This document shows, one piece after another, positions 29,675-39,566 of a stretch of DNA of 64,000 bases (the stretch's first letter is position 1; each line of letters begins with the position of its first letter). The translations under genes and the position numbers were made by a program. The notes beneath the pieces were generated by a model. That model did no database searches. It had not been told where the DNA came from and saw nothing but the letters and a program-made list of their open reading frames with translations. The stretch spans positions 62,001 through 126,000 of the forward strand of contig NZ_LZGM01000015.1 of the NCBI RefSeq assembly GCF_001690195.1. Direction: 5' to 3'. The DNA comes from Gilliamella sp. wkB108. Its GTDB lineage: Bacteria > Pseudomonadota > Gammaproteobacteria > Enterobacterales > Orbaceae.

Positions 29675-31699
29675 ATGACAACTCAACGCAAAATACTGGT
29701 TACTTGTGCGCTTCCTTATGCTAATGGATCAATTCACTTAGGTCATATGCTTGAGCATATTCAAGCAGATGTTTGGGTGCGTTATCAGCGAATGCGTGGT
29801 AATGAAATCTATTTTATTTGTGCCGATGATGCTCATGGTACGCCAATTATGCTCAAAGCGCAGCAATTGGGTGTGACACCAGAACAGATGATTGAAACGG
29901 TAAAAGCAGAGCATCAACGTGATTTTTCTGGGTTTAATATAAGTTTCGATAATTACCATTCTACTCATAGCCCAGAAAATAGAGAGATATCAGAGCAGAT
30001 TTATAAACGCTTAAAAACTAACGGTTATATTAAAACCAAAGTGATTTCGCAACTTTTTGACCCTGAAAAAAAGATGTTTTTACCAGATCGGTTTGTAAAA
30101 GGTACTTGTCCGCGTTGTAAAGCTCCCGATCAATATGGTGATAACTGTGAAGTGTGCGGTGCTACTTATAATCCTATTGATCTGATTAATCCGCAATCGG
30201 TTGTATCGGGCGCAACCCCGATTATGAAAGATTCTGAGCATTTCTTTTTTGATCTGCCTGCTTTTTCAAATATGTTACAAGAGTGGATACGTTCAGGCAC
30301 ATTACAAGATCAAGTGGCTAATAAGATGCAGGAGTGGTTTGAAGCAGGTTTACAACCATGGGATATAAGCCGAGATGCCCCTTACTTTGGTTTTGAAATT
30401 CCTGACGCACCTGGTAAATATTTTTACGTTTGGTTAGATGCACCAATTGGCTATATGGGATCTTTCTTAAATTATTGTAATAAAAATAATAAACCAATTT
30501 TTGATGAATTCTGGAATAAAAATTCAACTACCGAACTGTATCATTTTATTGGTAAAGATATTGTTTATTTCCATAGTCTGTTTTGGCCGGCAATGTTGGA
30601 AGGTAGTCACTATCGTAAACCGTCAAATATTTTTGTACATGGATATGTGACCGTTGATGGTGCGAAAATGTCTAAATCGCGAGGCACTTTTATTCAAGCC
30701 AGTACTTATTTAAAACATTTAGATCCGGATTGTTTGCGTTATTATTATGCAGCTAAATTATCTCCACATATTGATGATATTGATTTAAATCTAGAAGATT
30801 TTGTACAACGCGTTAATAGTGATTTAGTCAATAAAGTGGTCAATATTGCTTCACGGTCGGCTGGATTTATCAGTAAACGTTTCGACGGAAAACTCTCAGG
30901 ACAAGTCGCTGAACCTGAACTCTATGCTCAGTTTACTGAAAAGTCGCAAATTATTGCTGATTATTTTGAACAACGAGAATCCAGTAAGGCGATTCGTGAA
31001 ATTATGGCATTGGCTGATGAAGCGAATCGTTACATCGATGAAAAAGCGCCTTGGGTTGTTGCTAAACAAGAGGGGCAAGATCAGGCATTACATGATATCT
31101 GTTCAATGGGGATCCACTTATTCCGTATTTTAATGACTTATTTAAAACCGATAGTTCCTTCACTAGCTGAACGAACAGAAGAATTTTTAAACAGTAAACT
31201 ACAGTGGCATACTATTGATAATGCCTTAACCAATCATACAATTAATCGTTTCAAAGCCCTATTTAACCGTATTGATATGGACAAAATTATTACAATGATT
31301 GAAGAATCTAAACAGCAAGCTGTATCGGCCACGACGACAGCGACAATGGCTGAACCTATCGCAGATACCATCAATTTTGATGATTTTGCTAAAGTGGATT
31401 TACGTGTAGCTCTAATTAAAAACGCCACACTTGTCGAAGGTTCAGATAAGTTATTACAGTTAACACTCGATATTGGTGACCAAACACGAAATGTGTTTTC
31501 GGGGATCAAACAGTTTTATCCAGATCCTCAGGTATTAATTGGACGTTTGACGGTTATGATTGCTAACTTAGCACCTAGAAAGATGCGTTTTGGTCTTTCA
31601 GAAGGTATGGTACTTGCAGCGAGTGGCAAAGATGATAGTGACGGTATTTATCTATTATCACCAGATAGTGGTGCAAAACCTGGTATGCGAATTGCCTAA
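29675..31699 (+). CDS. metG: Methionyl-tRNA synthetase
   Basis: Class I synthetase charging initiator and elongator tRNA-Met. The 674 residues show the HIGH-type motif HLGHM after PYANGSI, a zinc-binding knuckle [27 protein letters not shown], and a C-terminal OB-fold tRNA-binding dimerisation domain (from about residue 570, [11 protein letters not shown]). Length is close to E. coli MetG. Divergent from mrp. Confidence 0.98.
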   Translation: MTTQRKILVTCALPYANGSIHLGHMLEHIQADVWVRYQRMRGNEIYFICADDAHGTPIMLKAQQLGVTPEQMIETVKAEHQRDFSGFNISFDNYHSTHSPENREISEQIYKRLKTNGYIKTKVISQLFDPEKKMFLPDRFVKGTCPRCKAPDQYGDNCEVCGATYNPIDLINPQSVVSGATPIMKDSEHFFFDLPAFSNMLQEWIRSGTLQDQVANKMQEWFEAGLQPWDISRDAPYFGFEIPDAPGKYFYVWLDAPIGYMGSFLNYCNKNNKPIFDEFWNKNSTTELYHFIGKDIVYFHSLFWPAMLEGSHYRKPSNIFVHGYVTVDGAKMSKSRGTFIQASTYLKHLDPDCLRYYYAAKLSPHIDDIDLNLEDFVQRVNSDLVNKVVNIASRSAGFISKRFDGKLSGQVAEPELYAQFTEKSQIIADYFEQRESSKAIREIMALADEANRYIDEKAPWVVAKQEGQDQALHDICSMGIHLFRILMTYLKPIVPSLAERTEEFLNSKLQWHTIDNALTNHTINRFKALFNRIDMDKIITMIEESKQQAVSATTTATMAEPIADTINFDDFAKVDLRVALIKNATLVEGSDKLLQLTLDIGDQTRNVFSGIKQFYPDPQVLIGRLTVMIANLAPRKMRFGLSEGMVLAASGKDDSDGIYLLSPDSGAKPGMRIA

Positions 31700-31713
31700 A
31701 TGACACTAATTTG

Positions 31714-31745
31714 CATCTTAACAAGTAGTTATACTTGTTAAGATG
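31714..31745 (+). terminator. Hairpin after metG
   Basis: A perfect 12-bp stem CATCTTAACAAG/CTTGTTAAGATG with an eight-base loop, 15 bases after the metG stop. It runs directly into dispersed repeat copy C, so the hairpin may belong to the repeat element. There is only a short T tract. Confidence 0.6.
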
Positions 31746-31778
31746 TTTCAGGTTAGCTATACGTTTAAGTATAAAATG
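31741..31778 (-). repeat. Dispersed ~40-bp intergenic repeat, copy C
   Basis: The reverse strand reads ATACTTAAACGTATAGCTAA, then CCTGAAACATCTTAA. This is nearly identical to copy A over about 33 bases. It lies between convergent metG and the SDR gene, fused to the hairpin at 31714-31745. Confidence 0.65.
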
Positions 31779-31787
31779 TCCCTACAA

Positions 31788-32576
31788 TCAACTTTTTTGA
31801 TTTTGTTTAGGATCTCCTGAATAAGGGAAGATGCTATCTTTTAAAGAAAATGAAAAATCTTTTGTGTTGATTTCACCAATAGTTTTATCACTATCATAAA
31901 GTGCCAGCAAAAATTCTGCCATTTGATCTGCCGTATGATATTTAGCGAAACTTTTATCATAGTCATATTCAGTAACATTGTTAGCTTTTTGACCAAATTC
32001 AGTTTGGGTTGCAGCAGGAGCCAAAACTTTAGCCGTTAATTTGGCTTTGATTTGTTTTAACTCATGTGCAAGTCCTTCAGTGAAGGCATTGACATAAAAT
32101 TTAGTTGCACAATAGGTAACAGCATTAGGCACAATTGTATAGCCACCACGTGATGAGATATTAATAATTTGTGTACCAGATTGGTTTTGATATTTTCTTG
32201 TATAGAGAGTGGAAAATATCGTTAAGGCTTCAATATTTAAATGTAGCATGGTTTCAATTTTATCTAGATCCTGATCACCAACACTGCCATAATTACCAAA
32301 CCCAGCATTATTGATCCAAGTTTCAATAAAATAATTGTCTAATTGATTAAAAAGTGCATGTACATTAGTCGATTTAGATAAATCACACACTTTGATTACA
32401 ACCTCTAATTGCGGATTGATATCGGCAATTTTTTGTTTTAATAAGGCTAATTGTTCTTCTCTTCTGGCAATCACAATAAGATTTTTATTGCGTTTAGCAA
32501 AAGCGATGGCTGTTGCATAACCTATTCCTGAACTAGCCCCGGTTATAACGGTATATTTTTTATCTATATTTTGCAT
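31788..32576 (-). CDS. Short-chain dehydrogenase/reductase
   Basis: A 262-residue NAD(P)-dependent oxidoreductase. It has the Rossmann cofactor motif TGASSGIG (residues about 13-20), NNAG region (INNAGFGNYG), catalytic Ser (NISSRGG) and YCATK (YxxxK). It resembles the DltE/YdfG-like classical SDRs of unknown substrate. It is second in a likely operon with the NAD(P)-binding protein at 32634, 57 bases upstream, and both are divergent from a LysR regulator. Confidence 0.85.
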   Translation of the reverse strand: MQNIDKKYTVITGASSGIGYATAIAFAKRNKNLIVIARREEQLALLKQKIADINPQLEVVIKVCDLSKSTNVHALFNQLDNYFIETWINNAGFGNYGSVGDQDLDKIETMLHLNIEALTIFSTLYTRKYQNQSGTQIINISSRGGYTIVPNAVTYCATKFYVNAFTEGLAHELKQIKAKLTAKVLAPAATQTEFGQKANNVTEYDYDKSFAKYHTADQMAEFLLALYDSDKTIGEINTKDFSFSLKDSIFPYSGDPKQNQKS

Positions 32577-32633
32577 ATCTATTTACCTTTCATTAAAGTT
32601 TTATGTATGAATATTAATTAATGCTGTTTAAAT

Positions 32634-33302
32634 CTATAATAACTTATTCCATGCGTTTTCTGGTAACTGAATGTCTCTTTTTGCTTGCATTAAAGCATCT
32701 TGTAACTGTGAGCGGTTAAATGGGAAGCAATAAGCTGGTTTAGCTCGTTCAAATTTCCAACTTACAGCTAAAGATCCGACATCAACATAATCAAAGCCTA
32801 CACGATCGAGTAACTCAAATATTACTTGTTTGGCTAATAAGTCATCTCCTGCAACTGGAATTGCGCGTCTATTTAATTTATCGTTTGGTTTTGCATCTTT
32901 CACGATATCTTTTGCCAAAATGGCATTAAACACTTTGATAAGTTTAGATTTATTTAGATGCTTAGCAACTAATTCACTGGTTGTGGTTTCATAATTATCT
33001 AATTGTTGGAACTGTCCGTCACGCTTAGGATAATAGTTCATGGTATCAAGAACGATTTTATTGGCGAGTAGTTCAGTTGGTAGTTGTGGATAGTTGATGA
33101 ATGGAATTGCAGCCATGATTATATCACCAAATTCAATAGCTTCTTGTTGACTGCCAATTTCACAGCCTATACCTCTAGCTACACTAAATAGTGTATTTTT
33201 ATCTCTTGAATTACTCAACATGACTTGGTAACCAGCCTGCATAAATAGCGTTGCACAAGCTTGACCAACAAATCCAGCTCCAATTATACCAATTTTTTTC
33301 AC
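32634..33302 (-). CDS. NAD(P)-binding oxidoreductase, F420-dependent-reductase-like
   Basis: A 222-residue protein with N-terminal GIIGAGFVGQA Rossmann motif and the fold of the NADP-oxidoreductase/coenzyme F420-dependent family (IMAAIPFINYPQLP, VLDTMNYYPKRDG, IKVFNAI, PVAGDD). It probably acts on a small-molecule ketone, aldehyde or nitroreductase-like substrate; the real substrate is unknown. It is divergent from, and likely controlled by, the LysR regulator at 33406. Confidence 0.75.
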   Translation of the reverse strand: MKKIGIIGAGFVGQACATLFMQAGYQVMLSNSRDKNTLFSVARGIGCEIGSQQEAIEFGDIIMAAIPFINYPQLPTELLANKIVLDTMNYYPKRDGQFQQLDNYETTTSELVAKHLNKSKLIKVFNAILAKDIVKDAKPNDKLNRRAIPVAGDDLLAKQVIFELLDRVGFDYVDVGSLAVSWKFERAKPAYCFPFNRSQLQDALMQAKRDIQLPENAWNKLL

Positions 33303-33405
33303 TGAAATATCTCCTATTCCTGATAACTATGGTGTATTATCTTTGTAAATTAAAAGATAATAAATATAGTTATAATTGATTTATTAACAACTGAGAGTTA
33401 TTAAT

Positions 33406-34296
33406 ATGGATCTATTTAGATGTATGGAAGCATTTGTATTAACGGTAAAAACAGGTTCTTTTGCCACTTCATCTATTTCGTTAAATACTTCACCACAAAT
33501 GGTCGCTAAATACATAGCCTTTTTAGAAAGCTATTTAGGATTAAAATTACTTAATCGAACAACTCGTTCACAAATGTTAACTGAATTTGGCAAACAATAT
33601 TATGATCGCTGTTTAGTTATTCTTGGCGAAGTTAAGAAGACAAAAACCTTGGCACAGCAGTTTAGTGAAGAGCCTAAGGGGAGAATTAGAATTAGTGCTC
33701 CACTGAGTTTTGGTCGGTTTACTTTGATCCCTTTAATTAGCCAATTTATGAAGTGCTATCCAAAAATTAATGTTGATGTTCAACTCAGTGATCGTTATGT
33801 CGATTTAGTCAAAGAGGAATTTGATGTTGCTTTCCGTGTTGGTGAATTGAATGATTCAGGTTTAATTGCCCGTAAACTTAGCCCTTATCAACCTATTTTT
33901 GCTGCTTCACCGAGCTATATCACTGAGCATGGTATTCCGGCAACTCCTTATGAACTAAAAGATCATCAATGCTTGATATACCAATATGTCAATCGTAACG
34001 GGAATGACAATATTTGGCCTTTCACTATTAACGGTAAATTAGTGCAAATTCCTATCGCTGGTGCATTTCAAAGTAATGATACTTCGGTATTAGCGTCGGC
34101 AGCGGTTGAAGGGGTAGGGATCGCGATGTTATCTGAGTTTATGCTTAGTGATCTGATTAAACAAAAAAAATTACTGCCAATATTACAAGGTTATTTACCT
34201 CCGGCAAAGAAGATGCATTTAATTTATACCGCCGATGCTCAACGTTTGCCGAAGCTGAAAATGTTTATTGAGTTCATATTAGAATCAAGCATCTAA
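33406..34296 (+). CDS. LysR-family transcriptional regulator
   Basis: A 296-residue protein with an N-terminal winged helix-turn-helix (about residues 1-60, DLFRCMEAFVLTVKTGSFATSS...) and a periplasmic-binding-protein-like effector domain (about 88-290, GRIRISAPLSFG onward). It belongs to the DsdC/AaeR/CrgA-type subgroup by its RIRISAPLSFGR start to the effector domain. Its position divergent from the oxidoreductase pair 32634/31788, with a 103-base gap, suggests it regulates them and itself. Confidence 0.9.
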   Translation: MDLFRCMEAFVLTVKTGSFATSSISLNTSPQMVAKYIAFLESYLGLKLLNRTTRSQMLTEFGKQYYDRCLVILGEVKKTKTLAQQFSEEPKGRIRISAPLSFGRFTLIPLISQFMKCYPKINVDVQLSDRYVDLVKEEFDVAFRVGELNDSGLIARKLSPYQPIFAASPSYITEHGIPATPYELKDHQCLIYQYVNRNGNDNIWPFTINGKLVQIPIAGAFQSNDTSVLASAAVEGVGIAMLSEFMLSDLIKQKKLLPILQGYLPPAKKMHLIYTADAQRLPKLKMFIEFILESSI

Positions 34297-34410
34297 AAGA
34301 TCTCTTGTTTTATAGTTTTGACATTTAAATAAAGTAATATTAACTAATCATCATGTTGATTTACTAGCGATTAAGTTAAAAAAGCGGCAAGAGATGGATG
34401 TTATGTGAAG

Positions 34411-34444
34411 ATAATAAAACAGGCGATGAACTGATCGCCTGTTT
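34411..34444 (-). terminator. Rho-independent terminator of tolC
   Basis: An 11-bp perfect stem (AAACAGGCGAT/ATCGCCTGTTT) with a six-base loop. On the minus strand it is followed by a T-rich tail (TTTTATTATC), just downstream of the tolC stop. Confidence 0.85.
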
Positions 34445-34475
34445 AACTATATGATTAAACTAATCTAATGATGAT

Positions 34476-35822
34476 CTATTTTATAGTAACCTGCGTACTT
34501 ACATCTTTACCAAGCATATTATTTAAAGTAACTAGATCATCGGCTGTTAATGTTCCGACCGCATACTTTAATTGTAATAGGTTAATTAAATAGTTATATT
34601 TTGCATCAGATAGGTTTCGTTTAGAACTATATAATTGCGTTGTAGCGTTTAATACGTCAACAATCGTACGTGTTCCAACTTGATAACCAGAGGTGGTTGC
34701 TTCTAATGAACTTTGAGCTGAAACTACCGCTTGTTGATAAGCTTTGATCGCACTGATTGATGAAGAGATATTATTATAAGATGAACGAACTTGATTAATC
34801 ACACTACGGTTAGTACTGACCAACTTTTCACTGAAACTGACATAATTATGTTGTGCTTGTTCAACTTGGGACATAGTCGCACCACCAGAGAAAATCGGTA
34901 CATTGACACTCAGACCGATGGTATTATTCCCTGCATATGTTTTCCCTTCAGAAGGTTTTCCACGATAATAATTACCGTAGTTATCGTTTTTATTTAAATT
35001 AGTTGAAGCATCTAAACTGGCTGTTGGTAAATGACCAGATTGTGCTAACTTAATTTGTTCACGTGCAATATCCTGATTCAATTTCATTGTTAATAAATTC
35101 AGGTTCGATGATTCAGATTGTTTTAACAATGCACTAATTTGTGTAGGAGCTTGCGTTTTGAAGGTATTTGTATTAATAGTTGCCAGTTTTGAATAAAAAC
35201 GACCACTTACTTGACGTAAGTCTTCTAGAGAATTATTTAATTCGTTTAATGCATTAACTTGTTGAGCAACCGTCAGATCGTAATTTGCTTGGGCATTTTG
35301 CACGTCAGTAATTGCAACCAGACCAACTTGGTGTTGCTGACGAGTTTGTTCTAGTTGACGATAGATTGCTTTTTTCTGTGCATCAATAAAGCTAAGTGCA
35401 TCAAGTGCTTTTAAGACATTAAAATAAGCAACAGAGGTATTTAAGATTAATGTTTGCCCCTGATACTGATAAGAAATATCAGCAATACTTGCTTGTTTCT
35501 TGGTGATATCTAAAGCTTTCCAATTAGAAAAATTGAAAATACTTTGTGACATGGTGACTTGATATAAATTACCGCTTTTCGATTTTGCACCACTGTTATC
35601 ACGACGACCATGAGTCACGCCATAAGATGCGCTTAAACCAACTTGAGGAAGTAAACTTGCTCTTGAACCTGAAATTGCTGAATATGCTTTATCTTTTTCA
35701 GCTAATGAACTACGTAAATCAGGATTGGTTTCTTTTGCTTGTTCGTAAACTTGAACCAGATTTTCAGCAAATACAGATTGGCTTAACACTAAGCCGATTA
35801 AAAGTGTTAAAGTTTTTTTCAT
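34476..35822 (-). CDS. tolC: Outer membrane efflux channel TolC
   Basis: Trimeric channel-tunnel protein for tripartite drug efflux and type I secretion. The 448 residues have a signal peptide (MKKTLTLLIGLVLSQSVFA) and two OEP repeats: LVQVYEQAKETNPDLR at the start and a second around VEQAQHNYVSF, with coiled-coil segments. GTRTIVDVLNATTQLY is the typical second-repeat motif. Divergent from nudF as in E. coli. Slightly shorter than the E. coli protein, with a short C-terminal tail. Confidence 0.93.
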   Translation of the reverse strand: MKKTLTLLIGLVLSQSVFAENLVQVYEQAKETNPDLRSSLAEKDKAYSAISGSRASLLPQVGLSASYGVTHGRRDNSGAKSKSGNLYQVTMSQSIFNFSNWKALDITKKQASIADISYQYQGQTLILNTSVAYFNVLKALDALSFIDAQKKAIYRQLEQTRQQHQVGLVAITDVQNAQANYDLTVAQQVNALNELNNSLEDLRQVSGRFYSKLATINTNTFKTQAPTQISALLKQSESSNLNLLTMKLNQDIAREQIKLAQSGHLPTASLDASTNLNKNDNYGNYYRGKPSEGKTYAGNNTIGLSVNVPIFSGGATMSQVEQAQHNYVSFSEKLVSTNRSVINQVRSSYNNISSSISAIKAYQQAVVSAQSSLEATTSGYQVGTRTIVDVLNATTQLYSSKRNLSDAKYNYLINLLQLKYAVGTLTADDLVTLNNMLGKDVSTQVTIK

Positions 35823-35964
35823 TCAGCTTCTCTTTAAAAAACATTAAAATATAATAGTAGTATTTCCAATTGCCTAATTTTAACAGATAATTAGCATATA
35901 GAAAGCATACTTTGTATACTATCCGCACTTTTTATTAAAATTTAACTAAAAATCGAGAATCAAT

Positions 35965-36594
35965 ATGAAAATTAAGAATAATCCTGTGCATTTTGACAAA
36001 AAAGATGTCTTTAATTTAACCAAGCGAAGTTTATACAATGGATTTTTTACTCTGCTTGAATATCGTTTTCAATACCGTAAGTTTGATGGTTCAACCAGTG
36101 AAGTTGTCACCCGAGAAATTTTAGAACGTGGTCATGCGGTAGTATTATTAGCTTATGATGTCAAACGGGATGAAGTTGTTTTGATTGAACAAATTCGTAT
36201 TGCTGCCATTGAAACGCAACAAAGTCCATGGATACTAGAGCTAATAGCAGGTATGATGGATCATGAAAATGAATCATATGAAGAAGTGGCAAGGCGAGAA
36301 GCCATGGAAGAAGCGGGTGTCACAATTGGTCGTTGTAAACCAATCGTCAGTTATTTAGCATCGCCAGGTGGATTAACCGAAAAATTACATATTTTGGTTG
36401 GAGAGGTTGATTCATCCACTGCAGTAGGTATCCATGGACTAGCTGAAGAGAATGAAGATATAAAGGTTCATGTAGTAAGTCGAGAACAAGCTTATCAATG
36501 GGTTGAAAATGGGGTGATAAATAATGCCGCTTCAATTATTGCACTTCAGTGGTTACAACTTAATCATCATTTGTTAAAAAATGAATGGAAGTAA
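35965..36594 (+). CDS. nudF: ADP-ribose pyrophosphatase (Nudix hydrolase)
   Basis: Hydrolyses ADP-ribose to AMP and ribose-5-phosphate. The 209 residues include IEQIRIA, WILELIAGMMD and a Nudix box GMMDHENESYEEVARREAMEEAG. The box has one extra residue between the first Gly and Glu compared with the usual G-x5-E spacing (G-x6-E). The AGMM and REAMEEAG ends are intact, so activity is expected. It is divergent from tolC and followed by cpdA, as in E. coli without yqiB. Confidence 0.9.
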   Translation: MKIKNNPVHFDKKDVFNLTKRSLYNGFFTLLEYRFQYRKFDGSTSEVVTREILERGHAVVLLAYDVKRDEVVLIEQIRIAAIETQQSPWILELIAGMMDHENESYEEVARREAMEEAGVTIGRCKPIVSYLASPGGLTEKLHILVGEVDSSTAVGIHGLAEENEDIKVHVVSREQAYQWVENGVINNAASIIALQWLQLNHHLLKNEWK

Positions 36595-36632
36595 ATTATT
36601 TTATAGTTGCCAATTAATAATTTCTTTCATAA

Positions 36633-36654
36633 TAATGTGATCTAAATTACACTT
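36633..36654 (+). promoter_or_regulatory. CRP-cAMP binding site upstream of cpdA
   Basis: ATGTGA-TCTAAA-TTACAC, a near-consensus CRP palindrome (TGTGA-N6-TTACA; one half-site base differs), about 118 bases before the cpdA start codon. CRP activation of cpdA is known in Vibrio vulnificus and would give negative feedback on cAMP. Here it is an inference from position. Confidence 0.6.
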
Positions 36655-36753
36655 TTAATATTAGATTTGTATTTAAATTAATATACTTAAGCGTTGTCAA
36701 AATTATACTTTTTAATCAAGCATAATTATATTAATAAATAATAGAGGTAGGTT

Positions 36754-37584
36754 TTGGAGCCACTTTTACAACTTCCGATAAAAAATAATAAAAACGGTAA
36801 AATTTTACATATTACCGATACTCATCTATTTGCGAACAATAATGATATGTTGTTGGGCGTGCATTCAAATGCCAGTTTTTTAGCAGTAATTGATGAAATA
36901 AAACAACAGAATAAGCAATATGATTTAATAGTGGCAACCGGAGATTTTGTACAAGATGGTTCGAAAGAGGCTTATGCACGTTTTGCCAAACAGATTAATA
37001 CCTTTGATGTTCCTTGTGTTTGGTTAGCTGGAAATCATGATAATTATACTTACATGCAGCAAGTATTTCATCAATATCACTTAGCTGAAAATAAAGTGGT
37101 GTTACTCGGTGATAAATGGCTTATCGTATTACTTAACAGTCAAGTTGTTGGTCATGCATATGGTTTTTTACCGGAATCAGAGCTTCATTTTTTACGAGAT
37201 ACATTAGAGCAGCATAGTGATCGTTGCGCACTTGTGTTCTTACATCATCATCCCATTACATCCAGTTGTCACTGGTTGGATCAGCATATATTAAAAAATA
37301 GTGTTGAATTAGAAAAGATCATCGAACATTATCCAATGATAAAAGGATTAGGTTGGGGGCATATTCATCAACAACGAGATTCAAACTGGCATCATTGTAA
37401 CGCATTTTCAACACCTTCAACCTGTGTGCAATTCAAACCAGAATGTTATGAATTTCAATTATCGAATGAGGATGCACCAGGGTGGAGAGAAATTACATTA
37501 AATACTGACGGTACTTTTGCTACACAAGTTTACAGAATTAGTCATAATCTGTTTAAACCAGATATGTCGAAAAATGGTTATTAG
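36754..37584 (+). CDS. cpdA: 3',5'-cAMP phosphodiesterase
   Basis: Class III calcineurin-like metallophosphoesterase that hydrolyses cAMP to AMP. The 276 residues carry the metal-binding blocks ITDTHLF (D-x-H), ATGDFVQDG (GD), LAGNHDN (GNHD), LHHHP and WGHIHQ, and the family-specific C terminus TPSTCVQFKP and ending NGY. The start codon is TTG at 36754, preceded by AGAGG at a good distance; no ATG fits the family N terminus. A CRP box lies upstream. Confidence 0.94.
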   Translation: MEPLLQLPIKNNKNGKILHITDTHLFANNNDMLLGVHSNASFLAVIDEIKQQNKQYDLIVATGDFVQDGSKEAYARFAKQINTFDVPCVWLAGNHDNYTYMQQVFHQYHLAENKVVLLGDKWLIVLLNSQVVGHAYGFLPESELHFLRDTLEQHSDRCALVFLHHHPITSSCHWLDQHILKNSVELEKIIEHYPMIKGLGWGHIHQQRDSNWHHCNAFSTPSTCVQFKPECYEFQLSNEDAPGWREITLNTDGTFATQVYRISHNLFKPDMSKNGY

Positions 37585-37609
37585 TCTGAAAAATATGAAT
37601 AATTCTTAT

Positions 37610-39082
37610 TTATAATAAAGGTGCGAAAAAGTAAAATAACCTTTCGACAATACGTTGCCAAACAGGTCGTTTTTCCCAATCATGTACATTAACAGTGTCA
37701 GAATTGGATAGATATTGCTGTAAAAGGGTAGCGAGTGATTGAGCAAATTCAGCATCATCAATAACAGTTGTTATCTCAAAATTTAACCATAAACTTCGCA
37801 TATCTAAATTAACCGTGCCAACAAGGCTAAGTTGGTTGTCGATTAAAACACTTTTAGTATGTAATAAGTTATCATTAAATTGATAGAGTTTAACGCCACC
37901 TTCTAATAATTCAGAAAAGAATGCTCGACTAGCCCATTTTACCATGACCGAATCGTTCTTTTTAGGTACGATAATAATGACTTCAACGCCACGCTGAGCC
38001 GCAGTACATACTGCATGTAATATGTCATCACTTGGTACTAAGTAAGGTGTTGTGAAAATAATTTGTTGTTGTGCAGAATAAATTGCTGTCAATAATACCT
38101 GATGGATCATATTTTCCATATAACCCGGACCTGAAGCAATAAGTTGCATGATGTGTTTCTTTTCTTCCGGTGGTTCAGCAAAATCAGTTATTTGTGGTAA
38201 AGCTAAATATTTACCAGTTTCTAATTCCCAATCACTGGCATAAATGGCCCCCATTAATGTGGTCACAGGGCCACTCATTCGTACCATGATATCAACCCAT
38301 TCACCCACATGTTTATTTTGTTTGAAAAAACGAGGATCAACAATATTCATGCTACCCGTGTAAGAAATATAGTTATCGATAATAGCGACTTTACGATGTT
38401 GACGTAGATCGAGACGTCTGAACATAAAACGGAATAAGTTCACCTTTAATACTTCAATAATAATAATTCCTGCATCACGCATTCTTTTGCTAGCATTGGT
38501 TTTGATAAAGTGTCTGCTACCTGCTGAATCGAGCATTAAGCGACAAGTAACACCACGTTGAGTCGCTTGAATTAAAGCTTGTTCGACTTCGTCTGCTCGG
38601 CCCCCTTCATTCCAAATATAAAAGACCATTTCAATGTTGGAAGTTGCATGATTAATATCTTCGATTAGACGGTCAAAGATCACATCGGTTTTACTAAGAA
38701 GTTCAATATGATTTCCGTTAATTCCGTCAAGTCCAGTTTGATGTTTACAAAGTTGAAAAATAGGTTTACTTACTTGGCTAACATTATTTGTAAAAATATC
38801 GGGAAAGGCACATAATTTATTAATAAATTTAGTGATAGTAGGGCGCATTTTCTGCGCACGTTTAACGCGTTGTTGACCTAAATGCGCTTCACCTAATGCA
38901 AAATAGAGTATCACACCTACAAGCGGTAAAATATAAATAACTAGCATCCATGCAATAACATACGTTGTGGGTCTACGTTTAAACACAATACGTAATGTTG
39001 TTGCTACAATAATTAGCCAATATACCAGAAAGATTAAAGAACTAATTAAGGCATGAAATGAAGTAAATTGCATATTTATCAA
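37610..39082 (-). CDS. clsA: Cardiolipin synthase
   Basis: Inner-membrane enzyme condensing two phosphatidylglycerols to cardiolipin. In its 490 residues two N-terminal membrane helices (to about residue 60) precede two phospholipase-D domains with HKD motifs HRKVAIIDNYISYTGSMN and HTKSVLIDNQLSLVGTVNLD. Length matches ClsA. It overlaps yciA by four bases (ATGA), so it is translationally coupled downstream of yciA. Confidence 0.95.
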   Translation of the reverse strand: MINMQFTSFHALISSLIFLVYWLIIVATTLRIVFKRRPTTYVIAWMLVIYILPLVGVILYFALGEAHLGQQRVKRAQKMRPTITKFINKLCAFPDIFTNNVSQVSKPIFQLCKHQTGLDGINGNHIELLSKTDVIFDRLIEDINHATSNIEMVFYIWNEGGRADEVEQALIQATQRGVTCRLMLDSAGSRHFIKTNASKRMRDAGIIIIEVLKVNLFRFMFRRLDLRQHRKVAIIDNYISYTGSMNIVDPRFFKQNKHVGEWVDIMVRMSGPVTTLMGAIYASDWELETGKYLALPQITDFAEPPEEKKHIMQLIASGPGYMENMIHQVLLTAIYSAQQQIIFTTPYLVPSDDILHAVCTAAQRGVEVIIIVPKKNDSVMVKWASRAFFSELLEGGVKLYQFNDNLLHTKSVLIDNQLSLVGTVNLDMRSLWLNFEITTVIDDAEFAQSLATLLQQYLSNSDTVNVHDWEKRPVWQRIVERLFYFFAPLL

Positions 39083-39537
39083 CTATCACTTAGAGTTAAT
39101 TTACTAACAGGATCTGTATTGTAATCATAATTTTGAAATGCTTCTGGTAATGCTTTGGGACTGTTATGTTTATCTACCGAAACATAAGTAAATGTTGCAT
39201 CAGTAATACAAAAACGTTGATTGGTATCGTTAGTATCGGTTAGTTTTTTGATCCAAACTTCGATACCTATGGTAATTGAAGTTTTTCCGGTTTTTATGCA
39301 ATGAGCATAACAGCAGACTACATCGCCAACCATGGCCGGTTTATGGAAGGTAATACTGCTAGCATTTACAGTTACTACTCTTCTTTTAGCAATCTCTTTA
39401 GCTAAAATTCCTCCAGCTAGATCCATTTGTGACATGATCCAACCACCAAATATGTGTCCATGAGGATTGGTATCAGCAGGCATAGCAAGCGTTCTAAGTA
39501 CCAATTGTCCTGTTGGTTTATTCATTTCTTGTTTCAT
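39079..39537 (-). CDS. yciA: Acyl-CoA thioesterase YciA
   Basis: Hot-dog-fold thioesterase acting on medium and long-chain acyl-CoAs. Motifs: NPHGHIFGGWIMSQMDLAGG (active site, with Asp in the MDLAGG helix), NASSITFHKP, and IWIKKL-like strand. The ATG at 39537 has GGTGGAG about nine bases upstream and is preferred over an in-frame GTG at 39552. The predicted protein is 152 residues. It lies between yciB and clsA, an order related to the E. coli tonB-yciA-yciB area. Confidence 0.9.
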   Translation of the reverse strand: MKQEMNKPTGQLVLRTLAMPADTNPHGHIFGGWIMSQMDLAGGILAKEIAKRRVVTVNASSITFHKPAMVGDVVCCYAHCIKTGKTSITIGIEVWIKKLTDTNDTNQRFCITDATFTYVSVDKHNSPKALPEAFQNYDYNTDPVSKLTLSDS

Positions 39538-39566
39538 TATAAAATACTCCACCCTAGACTATTGTA

